64,000 nt of DNA, from positions 46,352,194 to 46,416,193 of the forward strand of contig CP136069.1 of the NCBI GenBank assembly GCA_032622095.1. Direction: 5' to 3'. This DNA comes from Siphonodentalium dalli (Eukaryota; Mollusca; Scaphopoda; Gadilida; Siphonodentaliidae). Under the pieces are notes generated by a model. That model did no database searches. It worked only from the letters and a program-made list of their open reading frames with translations, and was not told the origin of the DNA. Position 1 is the first letter of the stretch. Each line of letters starts with the position of its first letter. Below, one piece after another: positions 45,473-55,689 of this stretch. The position numbers and the translations under genes were made by a program.

Positions 45473-47174
45473 TTAATCGTCCGAATTGTCATCACTTTCG
45501 TCAGAAGCGTCATTTGTTTCATCCATGAATTTTTCTAGCATCGGTTTGTACTTTAATATTGACATTTTCACTGCATCACATTCTCCATAACCATTATTCA
45601 AATATTTGTCGACTTTATCGATGACTCTGTTGTGCAGAGTCCCATTGCGCAGCTGCAGATACGCAAATATTGTCATAGCATAACCAGTCATAAATTGCTT
45701 CATATCTTTACTTTTAAGGTCCTTGTCAGCTTGTACTCTTGCTTCTGTTTCTTTCGAGCCATTTTCCTTATACGTGTCCACTATATCACTCCATTCCTCA
45801 CGTGTTTTATCTCTACTCTCATCACACAAACTTTTGAAGTATCCATCTTCATTCAATTTAATTTTCTTATTCTGACTATCATCCGTGTCCTCAGTTAATT
45901 TTCGTTTTATCTTATTTTCTTGACACCAGTTTTTTTACGTGTCTCTGAACATCATAATGATCTTCGAACAAAAGCCTGCAGTCATTACAAGGGTAGGACA
46001 TGTCTTCTCGAATGTCTATGTTTTGACGGTTCTTCTTATTAATTTCATCGAGCTCACCAGGTGGCCTTATGTCGTTAGTATAGTCATTATGTTGACCCTG
46101 GGGCACAATATAATTATATGCTATGCCCTTCTGTTGACCAGGGAGTTCTCTGTCATCGTATTTCATCGCATTCTGTTGACCCTGGGTCTCAGTGTCTTTT
46201 GTATGTTTTTTCATCCCATTCTGTTCATCTGGGTGTTCTCTGTCTTTTTGGAGATTATATTTCATGCCATTCCATTCACCCATATGTTGGTTCGTGTCCT
46301 CTTTTAGTACATTCTGTCGCAGACGTAATGTGTCCGGTGTTGCGACTTTTAAATCCACCAGTAGGTAACCGTACGGTTCACTCGTCGCTTCCGAAAACTC
46401 TCGAACCATACGCTGAGGACATTCAGGATACATCTGTCTTGATAATGTTGAAATTAATCCCTTGTCGATTGGGTTATTGAACAATACCAAATATTGACAA
46501 TTTCGTCGTTGCGTTGGATCTTTGTTGTAGTAGAAATTCTGGTTCAAACTTATCAAAGATAAGTTCAAATGGTGACTTCCTTCGGAATGCAAATCATTAA
46601 CTCTCTGGTCTTTTGATGAAGTTTGCATCAAGTCATCGAGTATAACTAGATTTTTATACCGGGGGTTGATAAGAGAATCCAAGTTTGCTGGTATTCCTCG
46701 TATAAAGTTGACCTGAGGGGTGACGGTATACTTTATTTCGTCATATAGGGGCTGCCAATATTTATAAAACCATATTATTCTGTCAGGTGCGGGTGATATT
46801 TTTGAGGCAGACTTTTGTAGCAAGGTTTTCACGAAGTATGTCTTCCCACTAGATGTCGGTCCACTTACACATGCCGTGAATGGATGCTTGAAAATAAAAT
46901 CTTCTTGGACATTGGCCATTGGATCATCAAAGCGGGATGTTATGTCGCTTTGTTGCTGTTTCCCCTGCTGGTGTTGTAGTATCTGGTGTAGCTGTAATGG
47001 CTATTGTTGTGGCTGATCATGCTGCTGCCTGTTGCTGCTACTGTTTGTTGCTGATGCTTGGTGCTGCTGCTGTGGGTGTCGGTTAACAAACTCAGTGTGC
47101 TTAGATTGTACATGTCTTATCAAATCATGGTTCCGCACATACTCACTAGAGCAAATTGAACACTGGTGCTTCAT
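45473..47174 (-). pseudogene. Zinc finger / A32-like packaging ATPase gene, left arm, broken
   Basis: Begins ATG 47172-47174. Order of parts: a C2H2 finger (C-x2-C-x12-H-x4-H), a glutamine-rich linker, an FtsK/HerA-type ATPase core, a second finger (C-x2-C-x12-H) and a charged tail ending in acidic DESDDNSDD. In the core, Walker A reads GPTSSGKT, Walker B is NLVILDDL, and the strand with SLISLNQNF and the TLSRQMYP segment follow in the order known from Polinton/adintovirus ATPases, which pump DNA into capsids. Breaks: an in-frame TAG at 47001-47003 in the glutamine-rich linker, and an extra T in a T7 run near 45930-45936 that shifts frame inside the second finger. An open ATPase frame of 335 codons (46919-45912) remains. 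A complemented AATAAA lies at 45462-45467 just past the stop. Confidence 0.8.
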
Positions 47175-47435
47175 TTATACTTGACTAAAATGTCTCGGTA
47201 TATGGATTTCCTTTATACAAATGTTCCTTATAACCTAAAATATGTCCTGTCCGTATGTTTGATAACTTTATGTAGATGAAATAGACTGCCGGAGAAGCAC
47301 TGTGTAGACGGGGAATCAACAGGTCTTGTCGGTAAGAGAGTCAGACGAGAAGTGAAGTCTCGGCTATTAAAACATAATAATGCGATAGCGAACATCAAAC
47401 GAGTCTGGGCACGCATATCTGTCAACAGATACAAT

Positions 47436-47600
47436 TTTTGCGGTATTTTACTGCGGCGGCGGCGGCGGCAACAACGGCGCCGCAGTAAAATATCGCAAAA
47501 CGCCGGAATTACGTCACTACCAATGACGAGGGAACCTCTCGGTGAAATTGATTTTGTAAATCGAAAAGTGATACCGAGGATAGATTGACCAATGACGGCT
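47436..47600. repeat. Palindrome centre: unpaired spacer with CGG-rich hairpin
   Basis: The two arms stop matching here. 'ttttgcggtattttactgcg' pairs with 'gccgcagtaaaatatcgcaa' across a (CGG)n-rich loop at 47437-47501. The rest (47502-47600) continues the right monomer's terminal repeat ('aaatcgaaaagtgatacc'), which the left monomer lacks. Confidence 0.75.
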
Positions 47601-47670
47601 ATTGTATCTTTTGACAGATATGCGTGCCCAGACTCGTTTGATGTTCGCTATCGCATTACTATGTTTTAAT
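47555..47670 (+). repeat. Inner terminal inverted repeat of right monomer
   Basis: 'aatcgaaaagtgataccgag', 'cggctattgtatcttttgac' and 'agactcgtttgatgttcgct' correspond to the inverted sequence at 50740-50872 at the other end of the right monomer. The left monomer shares only the part from 'attgtatct' inward. Confidence 0.7.
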
Positions 47671-47861
47671 AGCCGAGACTTCACTTCTCGTCTGACTCTC
47701 TTACCGACAAGACCTGTTGATTCCCCGTCTACACAGTGCTTCTCCGGCAGTCTATTTCATCTACATAAAGTTATCAAACATACGGACAGGACATATTTTA
47801 GGTTATAAGGAACATTTGTATAAAGGAAATCCATATACCGAGACATTTTAGTCAAGTATAA

Positions 47862-49555
47862 ATGAAGCACCAGTGTTCAATTTGCTCTAGTGAGTATGTG
47901 CGGAACCATGATTTGATAACACATGTACAATCTAAGCACACTGAGTTTGTTAACCGACACCCACAGCAGCAGCACCAAGCATCAGCAACAAACAGTAGCA
48001 GCAACAGGCAGCAGCATCATCAGCCACAACAACAGCCATTACAGCAACACCAGATACTACAACACCAGCAGGGGAAACAGCAACAAAGCGACATAACATC
48101 CCGCTTTGATGATCCAATGGCCAAGAAGATTTTATTTTCAAGCATCCATTCACGGCATGTGTAAGTGGACCGACATCTAGTGGGAAGACATACTTCGTGA
48201 AAACCTTGCTACAAAAGTCTGCCTCAAAAATATCACCCGCACCTGACAGAATAATATGGTTTTATAAATATTGGCAGCCCCTATATGACGAAATAAAGTA
48301 TACCGTCACCCCTCAGGTCAACTTTATACGAGGAATACCAGCAAACTTGGATTCTCTTATCAACCCCCGGTATAAAAATCTAGTTATACTCGATGACTTG
48401 TTGCAAACTTCATCAAAAGACCAGAGAGTTAATGATTTGCATTCCGAAGGAAGTCACCATTTGAACTTATCTTTGATAAGTTTGAACCAGAATTTCTACT
48501 ACAACAAAGATCCAACGCAACGACGAAATTGTCAATATTTGGTATTGTTCAATAACCCAATCGACAAGGGATTAATTTCAACATTATCAAGACAGATGTA
48601 TCCTGAATGTCCTCAGCGTATGGTTCGAGAGTTTTCGGAAGCGACGAGTGAACCGTACGGTTACCTACTGGTGGATTTAAAAGCCGCAACACCGGACACA
48701 TTACGTCTGCGACAGAATGTACTAAAAGAGGACACGAACCAACATATGGGTAAATGGAATGGCATGAAATATAATCTGCAAAAAGACAGAGAACACCCAG
48801 ATGAACAGAATGGGATGAAAAAACATACAAAAGACACTGAAACCCAGGGTCAACAGAATGCGATGAAATACGATGACAGAGAACTCCCTGGTCAACAGAA
48901 GGGCATAGCATATAATTATATTGTGCCCCAGGGTCAACATAATGACTATACTAACGACATAAGGCCACCTGGTGAGCTCGATGAAATTAATAAGAAGAAC
49001 CGTCAAAACATAGACATTCGAGAAGACATGTCGTACCCTTGTAATGACTGCGGGCTTTTGTTCGAAGATCATTATGATGTTCAGAGACACGTAAAAAACT
49101 GGTGTCAAGAAAATAAGATAAAACGAAAATTAACTGAGGACACGGATGATAGTCAGAATAAGAAAATTAAATTGAATGAAGATGAATACTTCAAAAGTTT
49201 GTGTGATGAGAGTAGAGATAAAACACGTGAGGAATGGAGTGATATAGTGGACACGTATAATGAAAATGGCTCGAAAGAAACAGAAGCAAGAGTACAAGCT
49301 GACAAGGACCTTAAAAGTAAAGATATGAAGCAATTTATGACTGGTTATGCTATGACAATATTTGCGTATCTGCAGCTGCGCAATGGGACTCTGCACAACA
49401 GAGTCATGGATAAAGTCGACAAATAATTGAATAATGGTTATGGAGAATGTGATGCAGTGAAAATGTCAATATTAAAGTACAAACCGATGCTAGAAAAATT
49501 CATGGATGAAACAAATGACGCTTCTGACGAAAGTGATGACAATTCGGACGATTAA
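47862..49555 (+). pseudogene. Zinc finger / A32-like packaging ATPase gene, right arm, broken
   Basis: Mirror of the left-arm gene with its own damage. ATG 47862 opens the C2H2 finger (CSIC...H...H) and a long glutamine/histidine linker. At about 48121 seven bases present in the left copy are missing between short 'ccaa' repeats, so this frame ends at 48162-48164. The ATPase core (Walker A still encoded at ~48172-48200, Walker B near 48388) continues in the next frame to 49423. The second finger is complete here as C-x2-C-x12-H-x4-C. A TAA at 49424-49426 replaces a tyrosine codon and cuts the acidic tail; the original stop follows at 49553-49555. AATAAA at 49561-49566 is a good poly(A) signal. 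The family identification is secure from motif order; Polinton ATPases are usually shorter, without fused fingers. Confidence 0.8.
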
Positions 49556-50192
49556 ATTTCAATAAACTTCATCAACATGATATTCTCGTTTTCGTTATAT
49601 ATCTATAAGCGGGGAGAGAGTGAGTGGATTATTGGGAATTGTAGAGTGAGAAACAATACGTAATGATAAAAGGCGCATTAAGTGCCCGAAAATTTGAACT
49701 TTAAATATTGTTCTGTGTCATTTTAACTTTCAACCACTGTGCGCTTGTATTGTTAACATGCATTCATAATGAGTGTCTTGTGTCCCTTTAGAGTGTCTTG
49801 TGTTCCTTTAATATTCAAACACCAATATTGCATCACGTCCCTTGTTTCGTGTCACTTTAACTCCTTGAGTGTATTGCCCCTTCTAATGATGTCATGTGCA
49901 CACATGATACAATTCTAGTCATACCTGAGATTAAGTATAATGTAAACATAGGATTTGCTCATCAGACGATAATCTGACAATATTTACACATGGTAAATTT
50001 ATATTCATGCGTAATGGTAAGGTAATGTGTTTTGTTATGGTCATGATTTTGTTGCGGCCATGTTCTAGCATAGATCGATAAATAAGTTAAAGATTGTTAT
50101 AAGTCATCGTTGTTTCACAGACAGTTCTATTGGTGATCGAATTTGATAACTATTTTGTTGGAAAAACTAAGAGTGTTAGAGTAGCCTCCCTG

Positions 50193-50456
50193 TTATTTAA
50201 ATAAAGAGCGTCCCCGATAAGAACTGTCTGAGGATGCTGACCACTGGTCAGAGTCTCTGTCATCAGGGCCATTGTCTTCATCTTGATTGATATCCAAAAT
50301 GGGTACAGCCTCACCAGTATTGTTCTCATGTATATCCAACATGGGTACAGCCTCACCAGTATTGTTCTCATGTTCAGACTCGTGTTGATCACTTAGACAT
50401 GGACACACCGAGGTTAGGCCTAAACATAAATATTTGAATATTGTTTCCAGCAGCAT
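50193..50456 (-). CDS. Small acidic protein with tandem 15-residue repeat (right arm)
   Basis: Mirror of the left-arm gene: 87 codons from ATG 50454-50456 to the stop at 50193-50195. The hydrophobic start, two tandem repeat units, Asp-rich stretch and serine-rich end are all kept; the visible substitution (near 50269) is silent. It lies ~640 bp beyond the ATPase gene and points towards it. Confidence 0.4.
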   Translation of the reverse strand: MLLETIFKYLCLGLTSVCPCLSDQHESEHENNTGEAVPMLDIHENNTGEAVPILDINQDEDNGPDDRDSDQWSASSDSSYRGRSLFK

Positions 50457-50514
50457 TTTTGTAGGTTGTCGATAGTATGACTTATATGTTATGAAAATAT
50501 ATATATTTTTTCGC

Positions 50515-50872
50515 GAATAAATACCTAAAATCAAATGTGAACAGCTGCACATCTACAATTGGTATAAAACTATTTCTAAACATCGATTAATAAAATTAAC
50601 AGAGTTTCATACGCGAGCGATAACAAACATCGAACGTGTCTGAACACTCTGGCATTTTCGAGAATAAATACCTAAAAAATCTAATGTGAACAGCTACACA
50701 CATGCAATTGGTATAGAGCTATTTCTAAACATCGATTAATAAAATTAGCAGAGTTTCATACGCAAGCGAGAGCTAATATCAAACGAGTCGAAACACTCAT
50801 AGCTGTCAAATGATACAATAGCAGTCATTTGGTCAATTTATCCAAGGTGTCACTCTTTTTCGATCTATACAG
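50515..50872 (-). repeat. Subterminal repeats and outer terminal inverted repeat (right arm)
   Basis: Mirror of 44158-44515: ~150-bp units with 'agctatttctaaacatcgat' and 'taataaaattaacagagttt', then 'tcaaacgagtcgaaacactc' and 'tttttcgatc'. A third partial unit lies further out at 51260-51325. Confidence 0.75.
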
Positions 50873-51626
50873 TGTTACCCTATTGACGCGTGTGATTATG
50901 TGTGTGTACATAATTGAAAATTTGTTCCATAGAATATGTCAATTCATTCGGGGTAGTAATTTCGCATCACACTCTTCGTCCGAGCGTGACTGCTTTCAAA
51001 ATAGTACAACATCTCAATAATTCTTCCAATAATTCGCGCTAATGCACACGTGTCATATACTCAATAACTTCATCAGGATAGAGAAGTAAAGAATAAACGC
51101 TCTTTATTATTTATGTAAGAGTAATGGCGTCAAATTATTTCAGGTATTGTGGAGACAATTATATGATGTAATAGACGGGACTGCGTCTGCTTGACTGGTC
51201 CGAGTCGCTGTAATCTTGTTAATAGTCGGCCGTGATTATTTTCATACTGTTTGAATCTTTACACATATAATTGGTATAAAGCTATTTCTAAACATCGATT
51301 AATAAAATTAACAGAGTTTCATGAAAAATATTTAAAATTTGTTTGAACAAAAATAGTTGGCCAATAACAAAAGATATTAAAAAGATATTACACGCAACGC
51401 AAATAATTAAAAACCATTCAACATTTAATAGTCGGCCGAGATTATTTTCAGTAAGAGACAGAAAACTCAAAGTTTCATAAATTTTTTAGATTTTTTAAAA
51501 CTTTTTTTTTGAAAATTTTTGAAAAAAAAAATTAGGTTTTGAATTTTTTTTTTTTAATATTTTAGTACAAACAATTTTACCGCCAAAAAATCAATTTTTA
51601 GATGTGGAGCGAACGAGACCCGCGTA

Positions 51627-51982
51627 CTACTTGTCTTATTGGTTGGGCAGGTATCTCAATGGACGTGATGCCATACCAAAAAAACAAGAATAAATGGATT
51701 TATCAAAGAAACGGTGCTCGAAGTAAATATGGAATGCATGGTAGAATCAGTCACCACTCAGCACGACAGACATGAAACGCATGAAAGCGAAATTAATGGA
51801 ACACGCAAGTTGACTCATCGACAATCTAACTAGAATGCACTCAGAGAGATGCCAACGTGCGCAAAAATGTAATAAAAGATAATTAAAAAAATTATTTCAC
51901 TGTATTTTACTTAATTTATTTAATTTAATTTAATTTAATGTTAGCAAAAAAAGACAATTACAATCTTCAATAATTTTATTTA
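51627..51982. other. Right flank of the palindrome
   Basis: No gene. 'catgaaagcgaaattaatgg' at about 51782 resembles the edge of the LINE fragment at 41264-41290 (inverted), so a scrap of that LINE family may lie here. A (aattt)n-like run is at 51905-51940. Confidence 0.4.
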
Positions 51983-52123
51983 GGGGATAACAGTGTGGTG
52001 TTTTGTTATTTCGGAAAGGTACATGGCGAATATACTGTGGCAAATTTAGTTAACGGGTATTTGCCACAGTATATATTCGCCATGTACCTTTCCGAAATCA
52101 CAAAACACCACACTGTTATCCCC
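51983..52123. repeat. Hairpin MITE right of the large palindrome
   Basis: Nearly perfect ~62-bp arms: 'ggggataacagtgtggtgtt' through 'tacatggcgaatatactgtg' pair with the mirror ending 'cactgttatcccc'. Loop ~15 bp. Non-coding. Confidence 0.9.
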
Positions 52124-52835
52124 ATTCTAATGCTCTTCGAACTTAAAAATGTTATTTAGACAAACAAATGGCTCGTAATTATCAACTAAATGTGCGGCCA
52201 TAGAAAACAATTCACGACTTTTTATTTTAAATTTAATGCGCTAGATAAAATATAGTCCCCCAATTACCATCGCTCTTATCGTTAAAAATACTGATAAACA
52301 TGCAAAATTGCCACCTCAAATAGAAATAAATATGCACAACAATTAGTTTCTGCATGTACCTAATGTCTTTTTCAGATGTTTACCACTTACAAATTGCGGT
52401 TTTGATTTTACCGCGATCTTGAAGTTGAATTGAAACAATGGGAAATTGTTTACTCAATGCGATGTATTTCGCGCCGTGTCTGTCGCGGTTTCATGTCAAG
52501 AAATTTGGTCAAATGATATCGAGACACTGACATTGGTGGGGTATAACGTTGTGGTGTTTTGTATTTTCTGAAAGTACATGTATACAGGGCGAATGTACTG
52601 ACTGTCAATTTTCGACAAAAGCCACATCGCTGGTTTGTTTATATAGCAACGAGCTAGTAACGGAAGTCGGTGCCAAGAGCGTCAACTCTATAATCTACTC
52701 CGTAACGTCGCCGGCATGTACTGCGTAAGGGTGACGTCATGGAGTGAAATCGGTAGGGTGACACCAACGTGCCTACGAATCTGACTGATCGCCATACTGT
52801 TGCGCGAGCGCACGTAAATATGTCTACCTCCAGTC
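52124..52835. other. Spacer with a half-copy of the preceding hairpin
   Basis: 52540-52603 ('ggggtataacgttgtggtgt', 'ggcgaatgtactg') is a diverged single arm of the 51983 hairpin. No gene otherwise. Confidence 0.55.
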
Positions 52836-52837
52836 GG

Positions 52838-53185
52838 GCCATATTTTATCGAAACAAAGGATAATGTTAGATTGAGCCGATACTTAGTTGATATTAGTCT
52901 TTTCATTTGGATACTTATTTACTAAAATTTAGAACAGCCAATTACAGACTACCGGTAGAGCAATGCAGATGGAATAAAAGTACACATGCAAAGACACGAA
53001 ATGCCAGATATGTGGCGAAAATGTATGTGATGAATATAATGTTATCCCAAAGTATTACTGGGAGAACCCTAACAGAAACAAATGATATAGATTTACTGTC
53101 ACTGTCAATTATAAGTATGTGGAAAAGAGTGAGCATTTTATTAAAATTAGCGTTTAAAAAGTTATCTTGACGAACGTAATATATA
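52838..53185 (+). pseudogene. LINE 3' fragment, second copy of the 41-kb family
   Basis: 'gccatattttatcgaaac' and the reading TYLLKFRTANYRLPVEQCRW match the LINE fragment at 40.8-41.2 kb, in the opposite orientation. A deletion of about 60 bp and frameshifts destroy the zinc finger and its downstream part; the end (ILLKLAFKKLS) is recognisable. Confidence 0.75.
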
Positions 53186-53193
53186 TTATTAGC

Positions 53194-53600
53194 AGGTGGA
53201 CCGGACTTCGTCCGGGCTGTTTCCCCTCTGCTTTTCGGCGAATTGCGCGATTTGACCTTGAATTGTCCATTTTGAAGGTCAAGGTCAGGTGGGGTCACGA
53301 TTTGACCCGTCCAAAACACTGCCCGGACAAAAGTACCCGACAAAAGTACCCGTCGAAATCCATCCGGTTTTACCCAATTTTACCTCGAATTGATCATTAT
53401 GAAGGTCAAGGTCAGGTCGGGGTCACGATTTGACCCGTCCAAAACATTCATTTCGTCAAAATCCGTCTGGCTGTTTTCCAACACCAACACCAACACCCCA
53501 AAAATGGTGGAAATCGGCCCAGCGGATACCGGGAAATCGGCCCAGCGGATACCGAGATACCCTATGTATCAAATTTCGTCCGTAAAAATCCGCTAGTTTT
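53194..53600 (+). repeat. Dispersed repeat with internal subrepeats (copy 2)
   Basis: Starts 'ggtggaccggacttcgtccg' and follows copy 1 (2383 onward) through two subunits with 'gaaggtcaaggtcagg' and 'gatttgacccgtccaaaac'. It then shows a 27-bp tandem ('gaaatcggcccagcggatac' twice) and a different end. Confidence 0.7.
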
Positions 53601-53623
53601 ACCCGATTTGATTTCCACTCAAG

Positions 53624-53781
53624 TATATAAACGCGCCTCATATACACACGCTCATTAATAATCAAGCTTTTCTCGCCGTCAAAGTTCAACAATGTCGATG
53701 TTGTTGGCATTGACGGCTTGGGGGCCACCTGTAGATTCGTACACGGAAGCCATTTCAGCTAAATGGATTCTTTTTTTATAA
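53624..53781 (+). promoter_or_regulatory. TATA-like box and short reading frame cut by a LINE
   Basis: 'tatataa' at 53624-53630 lies 68 bp before ATG 53692 (context 'caacaatgtc'). The frame starts MSMLLALTAWGPPVDSY and ends after 29 codons in the poly-T run that is the 3' tail of the minus-strand LINE. It may be the start of a mobile-element gene truncated by the insertion. Weak. Confidence 0.25.
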
Positions 53782-55420
53782 CTTTTTTTTTATACGTTTA
53801 TTCAGAAAATAATATATAGAATACAAAAGTAAACGCTCACATATAGTCAGATACAGGTTGATACGGTACATAATGAAATAAATAGAAGGCTGGCTAACCG
53901 CCAGCACCGTACATGCCCCCGCTCCGATTAAAAGCAGACGAGTCTGCGGTATCACAGGTTTGGAGCGGGGGTTTAAAACCAAAAGACGAGTTGGGGGGAA
54001 TCCGACCCACCCAACTCCCACGAAGATGAGGACAAAACACAATGTAGAGTTACCCGCTCTGCGTCCCCGATACATTTAGTGCCCTGTGACCCAGGAGGGG
54101 TAACTCTACGGGAAAGTGCGAAAAACAGAACGTAATACATTTAGCCAAGGTCGAAATAAAGGAAAAGGGTAAAAGCGAGGTATATGCGGACCAGCCGTAG
54201 AAGGTACCAAGCGATAAAGTCACTTAAAAGTGTATGTAGAAATAAATTACTGAAAGGGCCCAAAGGGTTTGAAATTAAATGACGGGTACGCCGGCAATGG
54301 CACGGACGTCTATGAAACAAGCGAATGGAACTTAAAAGGTGAAATGAGTAGAATCATCGCTATCGTTCAGTTGGCAAATGTCTGTGGTCTGTAACCACAG
54401 ATTTTCAAATACATGTAGGGGCAGTCGGTGGTGATCTAGGAGCACGTGAGTGCGGATTCGAGAAAGGAATGATAAAATAGGGACATGATCAGGTTGTGAA
54501 GCCGTGGGGCGGGGGTTCATACATTTTGGAGCATGGTGAATGCGGTTTCGGAAATACCAAATGGTCGCCACGGCTTCCGAAATGAGAATGAGAGCTAAAG
54601 CTCGATTATTTGGATTGTCAGCGCGGACCAGAAGGAAGCGAATGAAGCCAAGATGAGTGTGAAAATTTTCGCGTAGTACAAGGAGGGTAATCCAATCACG
54701 GACTAGATTCCATAAAGGCTGGACGACGGAGCAATCGACAAACAAATGCAGTACCGTTTCGGGAAGGGAATTACAAAGGGGACAATTTTTGTGGACCCGG
54801 GGGCCGTAAAATTTGGCCATTCGGTCCCGGGTCGGGAGGACTCCATATATTAATCGATAAAGAATCCCACGAATCTGGGGATCAATGGCTGAGTTGTGTA
54901 AATTAGCCCAAACAATATGAAGGGGCATTTTGGGGTAAATCAGACGGAGTTTAGGGGCGGAAAGGACGTCAGGTAAAAGTCGAGTGTAAAACTCTTTGGA
55001 AGTAAGTTGTGCCAGCGGGAGGGTGGGGGAGTGTTTTTCGAATGTTTTGATGGACGCTAAACAACGGCGATAGAATAAGGGAATATGTTGGGGGTCACAA
55101 TGTGCCGTGTTGTGGGAAGCGAAAAGGGGCTGGTACTGGCGAATTGAAAGACCGATCCAGTAAATGGCAAACACAGACCATCGCACATCTGGGCTGGTAA
55201 GCAACCTCTGAACAAGACGGAGATAATAAGAATAAAACTTAGTCGGTAGATGGACAATATCGGCGCCCCCTAATTTTTTGGGGGCGTACATGAGACTGCG
55301 GGGGAGGGGTTCCTATTTGGTGGCCCAGAAAAAACAAATTGTGAAAATGGTCGTCAGTGGTGACCTGAGATCTTGGATGAGATTCCAGACCATAAATATG
55401 ATGATAATTTAGCGAACTTT
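53770..55420 (-). mobile_element. 5'-truncated L1/Tx1-type LINE
   Basis: Minus-strand LINE with an A-rich 3' end (poly-T at 53770-53796 on the plus strand, next to 'tttatt' = AATAAA complement), ~540 bp of 3' UTR and the C-terminal third of its protein. It is readable back to about 55417, where stops begin. Confidence 0.75.
54332..55417 (-). pseudogene. L1/Tx1-type LINE ORF2, C-terminal part
   Basis: 319 codons are open from 55291, and the text continues upstream through a TAG at 55313-55315 with 'TTIFTICFFWATK'. Then come YAPKKLGGADIVHL (the 'PK..GGLG' segment behind the L1/Tx1 RT domain), 'LIYGVLPTRDRM' and the zf-RVT finger C-P-L-C-x8-H-x4-C followed by PLW. This order is that of L1/Tx1 group LINEs. 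The RT and endonuclease are absent, so it is a dead 5'-truncated copy. Confidence 0.75.
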
Positions 55421-55689
55421 TACCCGCGGGGTAACTGTAAACGACTTGAGCCTATGCGTGGTGTGAATATAAAAAAAAATTAATCTATCAACAATAGACC
55501 TAAGAATATCAGCTGTAACAAAATTTATATATCAGAAATTGTAAATGATATATTTTGGGATAGTTACACGATTCTTAATAGCCTGCAAATTGACAATATA
55601 TATTGTAAATGTTATAATTTTTGGATAAATACAGGATTCGTAATTGCCTGCAAATTGCCTACGTTCGTCGACGTATGAATATAGAGTTA
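55421..55689. other. Spacer, nothing recognised
   Basis: AT-rich. 'taattgcctgcaaattg'-type words are repeated at about 55578 and 55634. Confidence 0.35.

Larger units (their letters stand above)
43404..51626. mobile_element. 8.2-kb near-perfect palindrome: head-to-head dimer of a Polinton-like element
   Basis: Left arm 43404-47435 and right arm 47601-51626 are reverse complements. Paired coordinates sum to 95036 near the centre and 95030 from 44.8 kb outward, so net indel difference over 4 kb is only a few bases. Substitutions are sparse. Each arm holds an ATPase gene pointing outward from the centre and a convergent small acidic gene. Each gene pair is bounded by inverted repeats (see the TIR entries). 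No integrase, protein-primed polymerase, capsid or protease gene was found. The outermost 750 bp of each arm lie beyond the outer repeat and hold no gene. No target duplication was seen at the palindrome edges. Confidence 0.85.

Noticed and set aside
45632-46480. Frames of 88-122 codons antisense to the ATPase gene, mirrored at 48549-49396
   Set aside because: Shadows of the ATPase reading on the other strand; the ATPase motifs identify the real strand.
43404-51626. Idea that the palindrome is only an assembly mirror
   Set aside because: The arms differ by scattered substitutions and by different indels and stops, and the centre is asymmetric. An exact artefact would be identical. It still deserves long-read confirmation.
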